This document shows, piece by piece, positions 48,301 through 53,945 of a stretch of 64,000 nt of DNA (positions are counted from its first letter, which is position 1; every line of letters starts with the position of its first letter). Location: NCBI GenBank assembly GCA_046598525.1, contig JBKJIJ010000002.1:1-64000 (forward strand), read 5' to 3'. Source of the DNA: Methylotenera_A sp046598525. Its GTDB lineage: Bacteria > Pseudomonadota > Gammaproteobacteria > Burkholderiales > Methylophilaceae. A model generated the notes under the pieces. The model saw only the letters and a program-made list of their open reading frames with translations, was not told the DNA's origin and searched no databases. The position numbers and the translations under genes are program-made.

Positions 48301-49247
48301 CCAATCACACCGCCCGCAATTTCTGCCGCGCTATCTTGCGCTAATAATCGAATAGAGCCGTTTGCACGCACCGATGTTGTAGCCGTTAAGGTGCCGGATT
48401 GATTTACCGCCAAACCCATTAGCGTAATATTGCCACGCTCTGCCACAATTTTACCAAGGTTAGTAGCGGTGCCGCCGCCATCTACTTCTACCAAAAATCC
48501 AGCGGGGTCTTTACTATCTTGCAGATACACTTTTTTACCTGCTGCCAAAATTGTTTGGCCATCTGGCGTATTAATCACACCACTATTCTCTACATTTTCG
48601 GCAAATAAAACCACTTTACCGCCAATTGCCGTGTTAATTTCCGCGCCTTTTTCTACACGAATAAACCCGCCAACACCTTCAAATACAGGTTTAAAGGGTT
48701 TAGATAACAAACCTTCATTAAATAAATCATCAGCAATATCTAATGTTCCAGCGTAGATTGAGCCCACATTAAATTGCGCATTTTGGCCAAAAATAATGCC
48801 ATTAGTGTTAATAAAATAAACATTACCATCGGCCTTGACAATGCCGTCTATAAAACTAGGGCTTAAATCACGAATACGATTCAAGGCCGACCAGTTGCGA
48901 TTGCCTTGTTGATTAAATTGCAGCAACTCACCTTTGTTTAAATTAAGCCTAGTCCAATCTAAAATGGCGCGCGGTGCCGTCTGTTTAATGGTTAAACTGT
49001 TGCTGGTTGCGCCAGTAATGGTGGCATTTACCCACGCTTGTGAACCAGGTACTAAACCTGCAGGTGAATCAGCCCATACGCTGCCGTGATGCAAAAAGCT
49101 CACCATCAACGTAAATACGACGGCATTGGCATGTTTACGTACGCGGCGTTTAGCACTTTTAGAACCACGACTGCGTACAGCCTCAGATGCAGGTACATAC
49201 ATATTCAATACCTTGCTGTACACCAGTTTAAACATGCCTTGATTCAT
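39348..49247 (-). CDS. Giant TpsA exoprotein, filamentous-haemagglutinin type
   Basis: A 3,299-residue secreted protein. The N-terminus has the extended signal peptide region (FKLVYSKVLNMYVPASE) with cleavage expected after Ala59, then the TPS secretion domain (residues about 65-330). Motifs include DWTRLNLNKGELLQFNQQG and GIIFGQNAQFNVGSIYAGTLDI. The rest is right-handed beta-helix of short Gly/Asn/Thr-rich strands, with modules repeated far apart (GTGRGGTLDVGF near 1096 and GTGRGGVLDVDV near 2129). The C-terminal 350 residues resemble the DUF3739 region of FHA proteins linked to Vre signalling. No cysteine was found in the chain and there is no PEP-CTERM tail. It is exported by the adjacent TpsB. 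Confidence 0.9.
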   Translation of the reverse strand: MNQGMFKLVYSKVLNMYVPASEAVRSRGSKSAKRRVRKHANAVVFTLMVSFLHHGSVWADSPAGLVPGSQAWVNATITGATSNSLTIKQTAPRAILDWTRLNLNKGELLQFNQQGNRNWSALNRIRDLSPSFIDGIVKADGNVYFINTNGIIFGQNAQFNVGSIYAGTLDIADDLFNEGLLSKPFKPVFEGVGGFIRVEKGAEINTAIGGKVVLFAENVENSGVINTPDGQTILAAGKKVYLQDSKDPAGFLVEVDGGGTATNLGKIVAERGNITLMGLAVNQSGTLTATTSVRANGSIRLLAQDSAAEIAGGVIGARNGLVTLAKSSVTEVKPEYDNKEETIVSQAFNTSKVEIEASLINIEGKISAKGGNVLATTAKTTNVASALLNSQNPTRIFLGENAEIDVSGVNAIAPMSRNQLEVELFSDQLRDAPILRDGGLFKKTVYVDARKGTDLFDIKPFLALKGATVSERMTKAGTVTLSTPNDLIVSKGAVINVSGGSTTYEAGTIKETNLFYNGKLVPISEAKPGVPYDTTGDLYFQKSDKWGVTRVWNLGGNDTRDWGDFSDSSSSRDLRTFIVGNYINSYKEGDDAGKVDLTVADENVLTQNLVLAGSLLANTTVGTQQYVQQALPKNGELLASARDLAIEANAKNLPSNFNFEDALPSSANYQSVISTDFLAQGFNKVNLAKVEKLAVNQTIALKPKGELKLNQNLASSQTNINANIFAPSSNVILSGNTTVANGVTISTAGLFTNDTPGAISALSQPAAVDGGIITTNGGVLTIGDNVTLDASAGAWLNHAGELQKGKAGDISFTMVSQGANTTLQSYGFDKGGILSVGFNQSLNIAGNPNASTSDVDLSAEFFNLAGFSAYHLSTNGNLQIGDGRTQEIYATGSTWFISPNIKNLASGSIASVAKPMLQPTETRTPVSLEFTASNIDGILTLAENTTLRTDRGGEVSLAAGRQVNVLGDIVTPSGTINIKINDKDGGLLYDPTQAIFIGSNANLSAIGSSLSLPDSQPSLLKAQVFKAGNITIDAPKGALIIKESAVLDVSGTSIVNDTKTATGFTRETLHGDAGTIKLSASDGLLLDGTFKGSATGTGRGGTLDVGFTSTRLDAGAPILTGSREFTITQQKQLVAENFAVGDTLKTATGNSYTEASTDVIRAGMSADQVNQGGFANLKVKSFAGDSSLGLKDSIQIENGLDLQLAGILKLETPQINVKNDGLAKLTASHITLKSPNSSVDNASIAAGEGKLTTQSKQLYIDGLMAIAGVKETSINTAQDISGQGTQIANDGLPSIAGGLVANGDINLKARQIYPNTAAKLSFEAVGANSTINVLPSGVAAKPVLSAGGTLSLTAENVVQSGVLTAPFGQINIDATKSAIFTAGGVTSVSANNQMIPYGTTSTGGQVYNQATGVSTPLPEKAITIKSANVDLQKNAVLDLSAGGDMFAYEFVPGIGGSNDVLAQANTYAVIPNLGQDYAPFDQVYSDSSTPVSVGQSVFLTGVPGLATGNYTLLPARFALVPGAFLVEANVAGSKLLPAQVAPQLDGSTLTTGYRADLGTGARDANWSTFKVTDGAIFRPATGTVSKAPSQYVLTSANTFFANTNKTDAKKVVLPQDVGRLSIDSAKLALDGAVAANKVVGGAGLNVDISSTNIRVVNNQDLSDTSSLQLTASSINALNAESLLLGGSRKLRDGVVEVATGAETVSIENNSSNVIKMPEFIAAAKDKITVNTDAAIDTGAASKTPAKTVIKADGDGALLALSSNSDISYSRTGGSATSTKGELNIEAGSTVKAGNSVVLDATKSASLLSNVSLQDSGSATLGANRILIGDAPIGTLGLNVNSGALAALGQLKTLTLNSYNNIDIFGSVSFGNNKLDLTMNAAGIVGHLGAGEATAPTNATPSIVTAQTFTLKNTQNAQFTDATDPSGRGLEINAATVKLDGGETVSGKTQIAGFTKLDIKADEIRVANNGEASFNVAETKLTTGRLTADTAADYKINSNEKIEIAQLANAVASTNKGFGAKLDISAKDLTVASNIDLSSGKLALTTTNDLNIAAGANLSAASTTNTFYDKTVTANAGSVTLTSTTGNVNVNTGALVDVTSQGEANAGLVKVLATNGTANIAGDLKGAAMGTGRGGVLDVDVKTLADLTATNNRAAGFDEGRQYRVRTGDVNISGTGANALKARETIVSVDAGKITVTGDIIATAPKNAHIGLFAGNGVTLENTANLKANSTKVGEEGGKVEVYTRAGSLDLKAGSNVEVSAGLGGTGGKVHLRAPRIGAGAGNGVAVINLASNITGAKSTVLEAFKTFLGVTSITTGSGTGATLGFNTVKNDVNSFMGNKDVITTSLGKAGDETFHLRAGTEIQSATSLTLGSDWNLYSTTSTGNEPSVLTLRAKDNITFNGSLSDGFTTATSAGLVGEGDSTSYRIVAGADFTAANILATNASSTSGNITINNGTATNTRVIRTGTGNIDMAAGGNLVMGGANTAIYTAGRTASTLDGFDLPSGTTNYLTDGGDINIAVKGNIAGGESQTNNRQLINQWLFRQGGGSTDKDTSWWVRPDLFKQSLATMGGGDINIVAGSNISNFSVSAPTTARFDTNGTTGNQSIDGGGDVKVNAGGDIRNGVYFVAKGDGEIDAGGSIQKQGNTFGTILALQDGKFNVTAGNNTFIETTINPTLVSQSTTNGTLIDRTGNNAYFNSYSPKAAVNVSSLLGNADFGGKSTILGNIAGLDSQVTDSLKYAPSNLKVISHNGDVNIGVITLLPSPTGDLKVLSARNIGLGNILMSDADPALLPSIDKPTSKINGFSTAIANQLLTHSAQLLHKNNPEPVLIVAKVGNISPDGISKVTLPKVAKIVAGKDINGLVLDIQNNNSSDISLIKAGNDIKVGDVTVSGPGNLLLQADRNIDLSSTSARIATTGSAGLIRNENTVQISNAALPSEGASITLQAGLGNGANVQGYINQYILPTGAGPAVIAGDATKLSQYRIVTTNALTDFMRENTGNAALSAADALALFNNANVETKTIFANRHISSELLASAEAFAKSGSHDRGYQAIAKLFPTLNEGDIALYKSKITTNNGGSIDLLAPGGLINVGVAGGGADDVGVITEKGGAIRATANNGFEVNQSKVITQFGSDITVWSTTGTIDAGRGSKTATSIPERVVQTDVDGNTTIEVKGVAAGSGIRAQSYDPDGPSGKRKAPAKGRVSLIAPIVDAGEAGIEAGDLLIVAPIVLNATNIQVSGASSGVPIAATAGFAGAGVSTTPDAVNAATQAVAQSVAQSVNQSSLKPELPSLIYVDVISIGL

Positions 49248-49329
49248 TTTGTGCCTCTTTTATGTTTCATTTTTTAAACTTTATTAATAGCAGATAGATA
49301 AGCTTTAACTGGGCCAAATTGCAGCCAAA

Positions 49330-51000
49330 TTACCACTCATAACCCACCCTAAAATGTAACCTGTCATCACCCTTTTCAATTTCGCCTGCGTCTTTTAGCG
49401 CATGCGCATAATCTAAATTGGTAAATAAACCTTTTGCTGCTTTAAATTTAATTCCCAACCCAACCGACATTAACTTACTACTGTCATTTTGGCTGGGTAA
49501 TGGCTCATAAATCTTGACGTAGCCCGCATCAATAAAAGTAAATGCATACAAATCTTTTATATAGTCTTTAAAGTACTTTTTGAGCGGTGGTGTACGCAAC
49601 TCGATAGAAGTAAAAACACCGTTATCGCCTAAAGCCTGCGATTCTAAATATCCACGCACCGAATCAACACCGCCCAAGTTAAATTGCTCAACCGCAATTA
49701 ACGGCCCGCTTGCCAATTGCCCACTTAACCTCGCTTGCACGGCCCAATCGTTAGGCAGCTTTTGTGTGTGTTTAATATCAGTTTTAAGATAGAAATAATT
49801 AGGCTTGGCTTGATCGCGTCTATTATTAAATTCAAGCTCATTATTGTTAAAGCCGCGAAAAGAAAAGTTACTTGTCAAATTCATCTGCGTTTGAAATGCT
49901 TGCGATTGATAAGTACCATCGTATCCCAGCATAAATGCCGTATAAGTAATGGGCGACTGAAAGCCTGATGAATTAAGTAAATTCACGCTTTCTTTAAAGT
50001 CTTTATAATCAGCGCCAAAAGTGGCCGAATGATAATAGTTTTCTAACAAAGGTAAAGGGTGAATATAGCGACCGCCCAAAATGTAACCTTTACCCACCAC
50101 GTTTACATCGCCCACAGCACTAATATCACTATCAGAAACCACACCATAAGCGGCAAAATAATCGCCATTTAGGCGTGGAATCAAATAGGTACCCGATATT
50201 ACGCGTACTTCATTTAAATCTTCTGGCGAAACCTGAAAGCTAATGCCAATACTGTGATCTTTTTGCCATAGATTCTCATAACGTAAACCACCGTTAAGGC
50301 GGGTTTCAGTGGTATTGGCAGAATAGCGGTCATTCAATTCAAGATTACCGTGTAGGGGAAATTGGTCTTGCACTTTTAAATCCACCTCTACTTTTCCGGG
50401 CGATTTACCAGGGCGCAATACAGGCGTTACCTGACGATTTTGGCCGCGATTCACTGTGCCTAATTGTTGCTGAGCAGTGGGAAAATGCGGCACTTTTCCT
50501 TCTTCAAATTCGGCTACACGCGCTTTTACTTCTGCCAGCGATGTATATTGCGCGTCTTTAATGCGTAAGCGCTCAACCGCGCCTTCTGTAACTTTTAATA
50601 TCACAATGCCAGCATCTACATCTTGTTGCGGAATACTCACGCTAACCGTTAAATAGCCGGATTCTTGATAGGTTTTTTCAAGCGCGCTACGCGCTTTTTC
50701 AACATCATCAATGGTTTTTGTTTCACCTAAAAACGGGTATACCGCTTCTTCTATTTTCCCAATGGGCAATAAAGTATTGCCATCTACTTTAAATTCAAAA
50801 ACGTTAAAACTAGGGGTTTCTGGTTTTGCTTTTACCTCTTGCATCACAAGGCCACCTGCTGGTTCTGGCACTTTTAATGGCGCCTGTTTAGCCGGCACTT
50901 TCGTATCGTCTGCTGCATAAACAACCGTTGCAAAAAGCATGCTTAAACCAAGGCTTAAACCTATTGCCATTTTCAAATCGTAACTATTGAGCTTAACCAT
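49330..51000 (-). CDS. TpsB outer-membrane transporter (ShlB/FhaC/HecB family)
   Basis: A 556-residue outer-membrane protein with a signal peptide (LSLGLSMLFATVVYAA). It has two POTRA domains, residues about 70-220 (FEFKVDGNTLLPIGKIEEAV, GYLTVSVSIPQQDVDAGIVILKVTEGAVERLRI), and a 16-strand barrel ending in VGYEW. The conserved VRGY tetrad of loop L6 is residues 448-451 (GVDSVRGYLE). It recognises the TPS domain of the exoprotein and threads it through the outer membrane. It lies 82 bases upstream of the TpsA gene on the same strand, so they form one operon. Confidence 0.92.
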   Translation of the reverse strand: MVKLNSYDLKMAIGLSLGLSMLFATVVYAADDTKVPAKQAPLKVPEPAGGLVMQEVKAKPETPSFNVFEFKVDGNTLLPIGKIEEAVYPFLGETKTIDDVEKARSALEKTYQESGYLTVSVSIPQQDVDAGIVILKVTEGAVERLRIKDAQYTSLAEVKARVAEFEEGKVPHFPTAQQQLGTVNRGQNRQVTPVLRPGKSPGKVEVDLKVQDQFPLHGNLELNDRYSANTTETRLNGGLRYENLWQKDHSIGISFQVSPEDLNEVRVISGTYLIPRLNGDYFAAYGVVSDSDISAVGDVNVVGKGYILGGRYIHPLPLLENYYHSATFGADYKDFKESVNLLNSSGFQSPITYTAFMLGYDGTYQSQAFQTQMNLTSNFSFRGFNNNELEFNNRRDQAKPNYFYLKTDIKHTQKLPNDWAVQARLSGQLASGPLIAVEQFNLGGVDSVRGYLESQALGDNGVFTSIELRTPPLKKYFKDYIKDLYAFTFIDAGYVKIYEPLPSQNDSSKLMSVGLGIKFKAAKGLFTNLDYAHALKDAGEIEKGDDRLHFRVGYEW

Positions 51001-51148
51001 TCACGCTTACATCCGTTTTGCTGTTGAAATCATCTGTTTAACCACGCTTAAAACCACACTCACTATACAAAACTTATATTTCAGCTAAATGAATAAGGAC
51101 CAAACCTTAACATTCATTAACTATTTTCACCCTGCATAAAAACTAAAA

Positions 51149-51173
51149 GCACACCCCCTTTTGAGGGGTGCGC
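51149..51173 (-). terminator. Second hairpin of a tandem terminator
   Basis: A G+C-rich stem with the arms CACCCCC and GGGGTG closes a short loop. Read on the minus strand it is followed by TTTTAGTTTTT. It lies behind the 51180-51209 hairpin and completes the end of the unit that finishes with the secreted-protein gene at 51216. Confidence 0.8.
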
Positions 51174-51179
51174 TTATTC

Positions 51180-51209
51180 ATTTGGGTGCTTTTAAAACAG
51201 CACCCAAAT
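51180..51209 (-). terminator. First hairpin of a tandem terminator
   Basis: ATTTGGGTGC (51180-51189) and GCACCCAAAT (51200-51209) form a perfect 10-bp stem, 6 bases after the stop codon of the gene at 51216-52727. With the second hairpin downstream it forms a strong double stop that insulates the TpsB promoter. Confidence 0.75.
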
Positions 51210-51215
51210 TAACGC

Positions 51216-52727
51216 TTACTGAGTCAACTGAGCTGGTGTACAGTTATTACCCAAGTTAGTACCTTTTGCTACTTGTACGCCAACTGTACAGGCAGAACCT
51301 GCTAATGGGCTGATAGTTAAACCACGCGGTAAAACAGCACATGATGTTGCTGGTGGGGTAGATAAAGCCGCAGTGATTTGACCAAGAATCGTTGCACCAA
51401 AACCTGTGGCAGAGTTTGCTAAAAAGCTATGCGCTTCGATATGGAACGGATAAGCAGCATTAGTCGCTGTTACACGTGCATTTGCTGTATCGCCAGCCTC
51501 TGGGTGAACGCCATCAATCTTAATAAAGCGATAACCATTTCGACCGCCTGTTGCAGTCTCAACACGCCAGTCATTTTCTGCAGAAATTACACCAATTGCA
51601 AAATCTAGATTGGTTGCTGGTAATGCATTAGTTGCTTGAGTGATACGTGTTTTAACGTTGCTTGTACCTGAGCCTTCAAACACTTCATAAGTGCCAGATG
51701 AATCAGCTACCACTGCTGGATTTAAGTTGCCACCAACACCGGCTGCACATGGATTGCTTAAGAAAAATGCATTTGAGCTTGCTTGTGAACCGGAGGTTTG
51801 CACGCGACGTGCCAAGATTACTTTTTTGCTAGTGCCCGCAGCGCCAACAATCGGTGACCAATCTGTTTGATAAGCACCGCCTTGTGCGATGATTGAAGTG
51901 TATTGTGCTTTGCTGATACTAGGCGCATTGGCTGGATCAAAAGTTGGATCTAAAGCATCAGTATTAGCAGCAATGCTTTGTGCAACTTGCATAGCGCGGT
52001 ATAAAGGACGGCTTACCACTATGCCAAATACTTGACCAATATTTGCTGGTGAATCAACACCAGCAGCATTTACTTTATCACTACCACCACCAATAGTAGA
52101 TGGGAATAAACTACCTTCCACATCAGAGATACCGCCTATTGGCAATTGTGGTGCTAATGGGTCAGCCGCGAGTGCAGCTGCATTTGTTGCATTGGTAGCT
52201 GGGGTAGCAATAGCATTAGCAGGCAATGCTGTACCCACTAAAGTACAACCCTTCCATACGGTTGCACTATTGTCTGCGTTAGTTGCATCGACATAGTTTA
52301 TGCTCCCTGTACAGCCGTTGCCAGTACCTACAAATTTAACACGTGCAAGTTTTGTACCTGCAGTGTGTGGTGTAAATGCGTTCAATGAGCCTCCATCTAA
52401 AGTATGGTAAAGCACAGAAACAACACCAGCACGCGTACAAGCGTAAGCAGTAAAATTATCCAGTGAACCAGGTGTTACGTTTGAGCTAGTTAATGCCTGC
52501 GTTGTAAAAATAGCGTTAGTACCAGCGTCGCAACCCACACCAGCGCCTGAACCAACCCAACCTTCGTAAACAGATTTTGTTGGTGCTGAAGCGCCAGAGA
52601 TCCAAGCTTGTTGCAATGTACCAGCACCCTGAGCAGCTGAGATTTGAGCTGCCGTAACTGGCGCAGAAAAAACCTGCGTTGAAGCTAACAGTGTAGCCAC
52701 TGCCAAAGCGATTTTAGTCAATTTCAT
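51216..52727 (-). CDS. Secreted protein of unknown function
   Basis: A 503-residue protein with a clear signal peptide (LTKIALAVATLLASTQVFSAP). The mature part is rich in Ala/Thr/Asn and has recurring short blocks such as AWISGASAPTKSVYEGW, FGIVVSRPLYRAMQVAQSI and TNLDFAIGVISAENDW. The first two recall phosphate-binding-protein-like folds weakly, too weakly to assign. Eight or so cysteines are scattered and could form disulfides. There is no PEP-CTERM tail. GGAGA lies seven bases before the ATG. It follows the PEP-CTERM gene by 82 bases, with a stem-loop between, and is probably co-transcribed with it. Confidence 0.75.
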   Translation of the reverse strand: MKLTKIALAVATLLASTQVFSAPVTAAQISAAQGAGTLQQAWISGASAPTKSVYEGWVGSGAGVGCDAGTNAIFTTQALTSSNVTPGSLDNFTAYACTRAGVVSVLYHTLDGGSLNAFTPHTAGTKLARVKFVGTGNGCTGSINYVDATNADNSATVWKGCTLVGTALPANAIATPATNATNAAALAADPLAPQLPIGGISDVEGSLFPSTIGGGSDKVNAAGVDSPANIGQVFGIVVSRPLYRAMQVAQSIAANTDALDPTFDPANAPSISKAQYTSIIAQGGAYQTDWSPIVGAAGTSKKVILARRVQTSGSQASSNAFFLSNPCAAGVGGNLNPAVVADSSGTYEVFEGSGTSNVKTRITQATNALPATNLDFAIGVISAENDWRVETATGGRNGYRFIKIDGVHPEAGDTANARVTATNAAYPFHIEAHSFLANSATGFGATILGQITAALSTPPATSCAVLPRGLTISPLAGSACTVGVQVAKGTNLGNNCTPAQLTQ

Positions 52728-52756
52728 GATAGTTCTCCAAAAATAGTTTCTCTAAT

Positions 52757-52780
52757 TGGCAGAGGTAGTAGCCTCTGCCA
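52757..52780 (-). promoter_or_regulatory. Intercistronic stem-loop between two secreted-protein genes
   Basis: TGGCAGAGG (52757-52765) pairs perfectly with CCTCTGCCA (52772-52780) across a six-base loop. It lies 30 bases after the PEP-CTERM stop codon and 30 bases before the next start. Read on the minus strand it has no T-run behind it, so it fits a message-stabilising or processing hairpin that lowers expression of the second gene rather than a full terminator. Confidence 0.6.
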
Positions 52781-52809
52781 GAAGATTTATTACAATTAAA
52801 TTTTGCTAA

Positions 52810-53601
52810 TTAAGCTTGTTTACGACGCGCTACAAAACCCATAAAACCTAAACCCAATAACATCATGGCCCATGTGTCAGCTTCTGGCACAGCGGCAACT
52901 GAATACACAAGTGCACCAGTGCTAGATAGGTTAAAAAATGCGCCGTTACCGAATACTGTTTGTGTTGCATTTGCGAATGCTGATGGCCCACTAGCGACCT
53001 GAATAACACCCAAGTTTGAACCAATAACACCTAAAGTAGTTGGGCCAGTAGTAGAAGCACCAACTCTATTGTTTAAATAAAGGGTGCGGGCAGTGTCAGC
53101 ATTAGCGGTAAACAAGCTGCCGTTGGCTGCAACGTGAGGTTGAGTGCCAATATATGTATCGAAGTTACCTAGAGCAGTAGTCATTCCACTGGTTGTCAAG
53201 TTAGCTCCAGGGGCAGCCAAAGTGGTAATGTAACCGCGGAAACCAACACCAGAACCAGCAGCTAAATTGTCTCCAGCAGTAATTGCGTATTGGATGTTTG
53301 GCAACGTTGCCGCGCCTAAAAATGAGGCCCAAGCATCTGAATAATCTGCATTACCAGATAAATCCCATGAGAAACTTGTACCAGGGTTAGTTACATTGCT
53401 TACTGCACCAACTGATGCCACTTGGTTAAAATCTAGGTAATTTTTGCCCAAATCGAATGATGCTTGTACGTTTGCTACTTTATCCAATACTGTCAGTACA
53501 AATGAGCTATTACCCGTAGATGCCAAATCAATAGCCGCTTGCGCTGGAACAGCAGCCATTAATGCTAAAGCCGCTGCTAATGCTTTAAGTTGAAATTTCA
53601 T
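52810..53601 (-). CDS. PEP-CTERM sorting domain protein
   Basis: A 263-residue exported protein with a signal peptide (KFQLKALAAALALMAAVPAQA). The beta-rich middle (residues about 25-235) is poor in charge and has no known catalytic motif. The C-terminus is a sorting signal: Pro-Glu-Ala at residues 239-241 in place of Pro-Glu-Pro, a membrane helix (TWAMMLLGLGFMGFVA) and ARRKQA. Such VPEADTWAMM tails are a known PEP-CTERM variant, probably read by the XrtB of this window. AGGGAG lies about six bases before the ATG. Two palindromes and a tandem repeat lie in its upstream region. Confidence 0.85.
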   Translation of the reverse strand: MKFQLKALAAALALMAAVPAQAAIDLASTGNSSFVLTVLDKVANVQASFDLGKNYLDFNQVASVGAVSNVTNPGTSFSWDLSGNADYSDAWASFLGAATLPNIQYAITAGDNLAAGSGVGFRGYITTLAAPGANLTTSGMTTALGNFDTYIGTQPHVAANGSLFTANADTARTLYLNNRVGASTTGPTTLGVIGSNLGVIQVASGPSAFANATQTVFGNGAFFNLSSTGALVYSVAAVPEADTWAMMLLGLGFMGFVARRKQA

Positions 53602-53613
53602 TTAAATCTCCCT

Positions 53614-53645
53614 ATTAAAAAAACTAAAAATTAAAAAAACTAAAA
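53614..53645. repeat. Perfect 16-bp tandem duplication in the leader of the PEP-CTERM gene
   Basis: ATTAAAAAAACTAAAA occurs twice without a gap, at 53614-53629 and 53630-53645. On the transcribed (minus) strand it reads TTTTAGTTTTTTTAAT, a U-rich element ending 13 bases before the ATG and just before the AGGGAG ribosome binding site. It may raise ribosome loading or bind Hfq; it may also be a slippage-prone, phase-variable tract. Confidence 0.75.
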
Positions 53646-53731
53646 AATAAACTTCTGAAAACGCTCAACCAATTTCTATTAAGCGATGATGCTAATTTAG
53701 CGATTGTTTGTTACGCCCTAAAAATAAAATC

Positions 53732-53747
53732 TAGTCTGGGTGGACTA
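53732..53747. promoter_or_regulatory. Palindromic operator-like site 1 (TAGTCY-N4-GGACTA)
   Basis: TAGTCTGGGTGGACTA, with flanking C and G that extend the dyad to 18 bp. Five of the six positions in each arm pair as in site 2 and the spacer is four bases in both. Its centre is about 138 bases upstream of the PEP-CTERM ATG. The size and dyad suit a dimeric LuxR/NarL-type regulator such as the EpsA encoded next door. Confidence 0.6.
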
Positions 53748-53879
53748 GAGTATTTAAAAGTCAAAAAAACTCTTTGTCGCACAAAGAAAAAATTTAAAAC
53801 GACAAATTTTTGGCGAAACCAAACTTAAATTTCCACTTAAGATGATGACTAAGGTGTGTGAATAGATAAGGTGGATATG

Positions 53880-53895
53880 TAGTCCGAACGGACTA
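53880..53895. promoter_or_regulatory. Palindromic operator-like site 2 (TAGTCC-N4-GGACTA)
   Basis: TAGTCCGAACGGACTA is a perfect six-base dyad around a four-base centre. It shares the arms of site 1 at 53732-53747, and the two centres are 148 bases apart, close to a whole number of helical turns. It lies behind the epsA 3' hairpin, in the upstream region of the PEP-CTERM gene. Confidence 0.6.
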
Positions 53896-53911
53896 TGTAT
53901 AAATGACAACT

Positions 53912-53935
53912 GTGTGTTGCGCGTAGCAAACACAC
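53912..53935 (-). terminator. Hairpin at the 3' end of epsA
   Basis: GTGTGTTGC (53912-53920) pairs with GCAAACACAC (53926-53935) with one bulged base, ten bases after the epsA stop codon. No T-run follows on the minus strand, so it is a weak terminator or a 3'-end stabiliser. Confidence 0.4.
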
Positions 53936-53945
53936 CAACGCAAAA

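Larger units (their letters stand above)
53602..53945. promoter_or_regulatory. Control region between epsA and the PEP-CTERM gene
   Basis: This 344-base gap has no gene. Going from the epsA stop codon toward the PEP-CTERM start it holds a hairpin (53912-53935), a 16-bp palindrome (53880-53895), a second matching palindrome (53732-53747) and a 16-bp tandem duplication (53614-53645) next to the ribosome binding site. It is the promoter region of the PEP-CTERM/secreted-protein unit and is the best candidate in the window for direct control by EpsA. Confidence 0.65.

Noticed and set aside
39348..49247. The exoprotein as a CdiA-type contact-dependent toxin
   Set aside because: No VENN-type boundary motif or toxin-like C-terminal domain was seen, and no small immunity gene follows; the DUF3739-like C-terminus points elsewhere.
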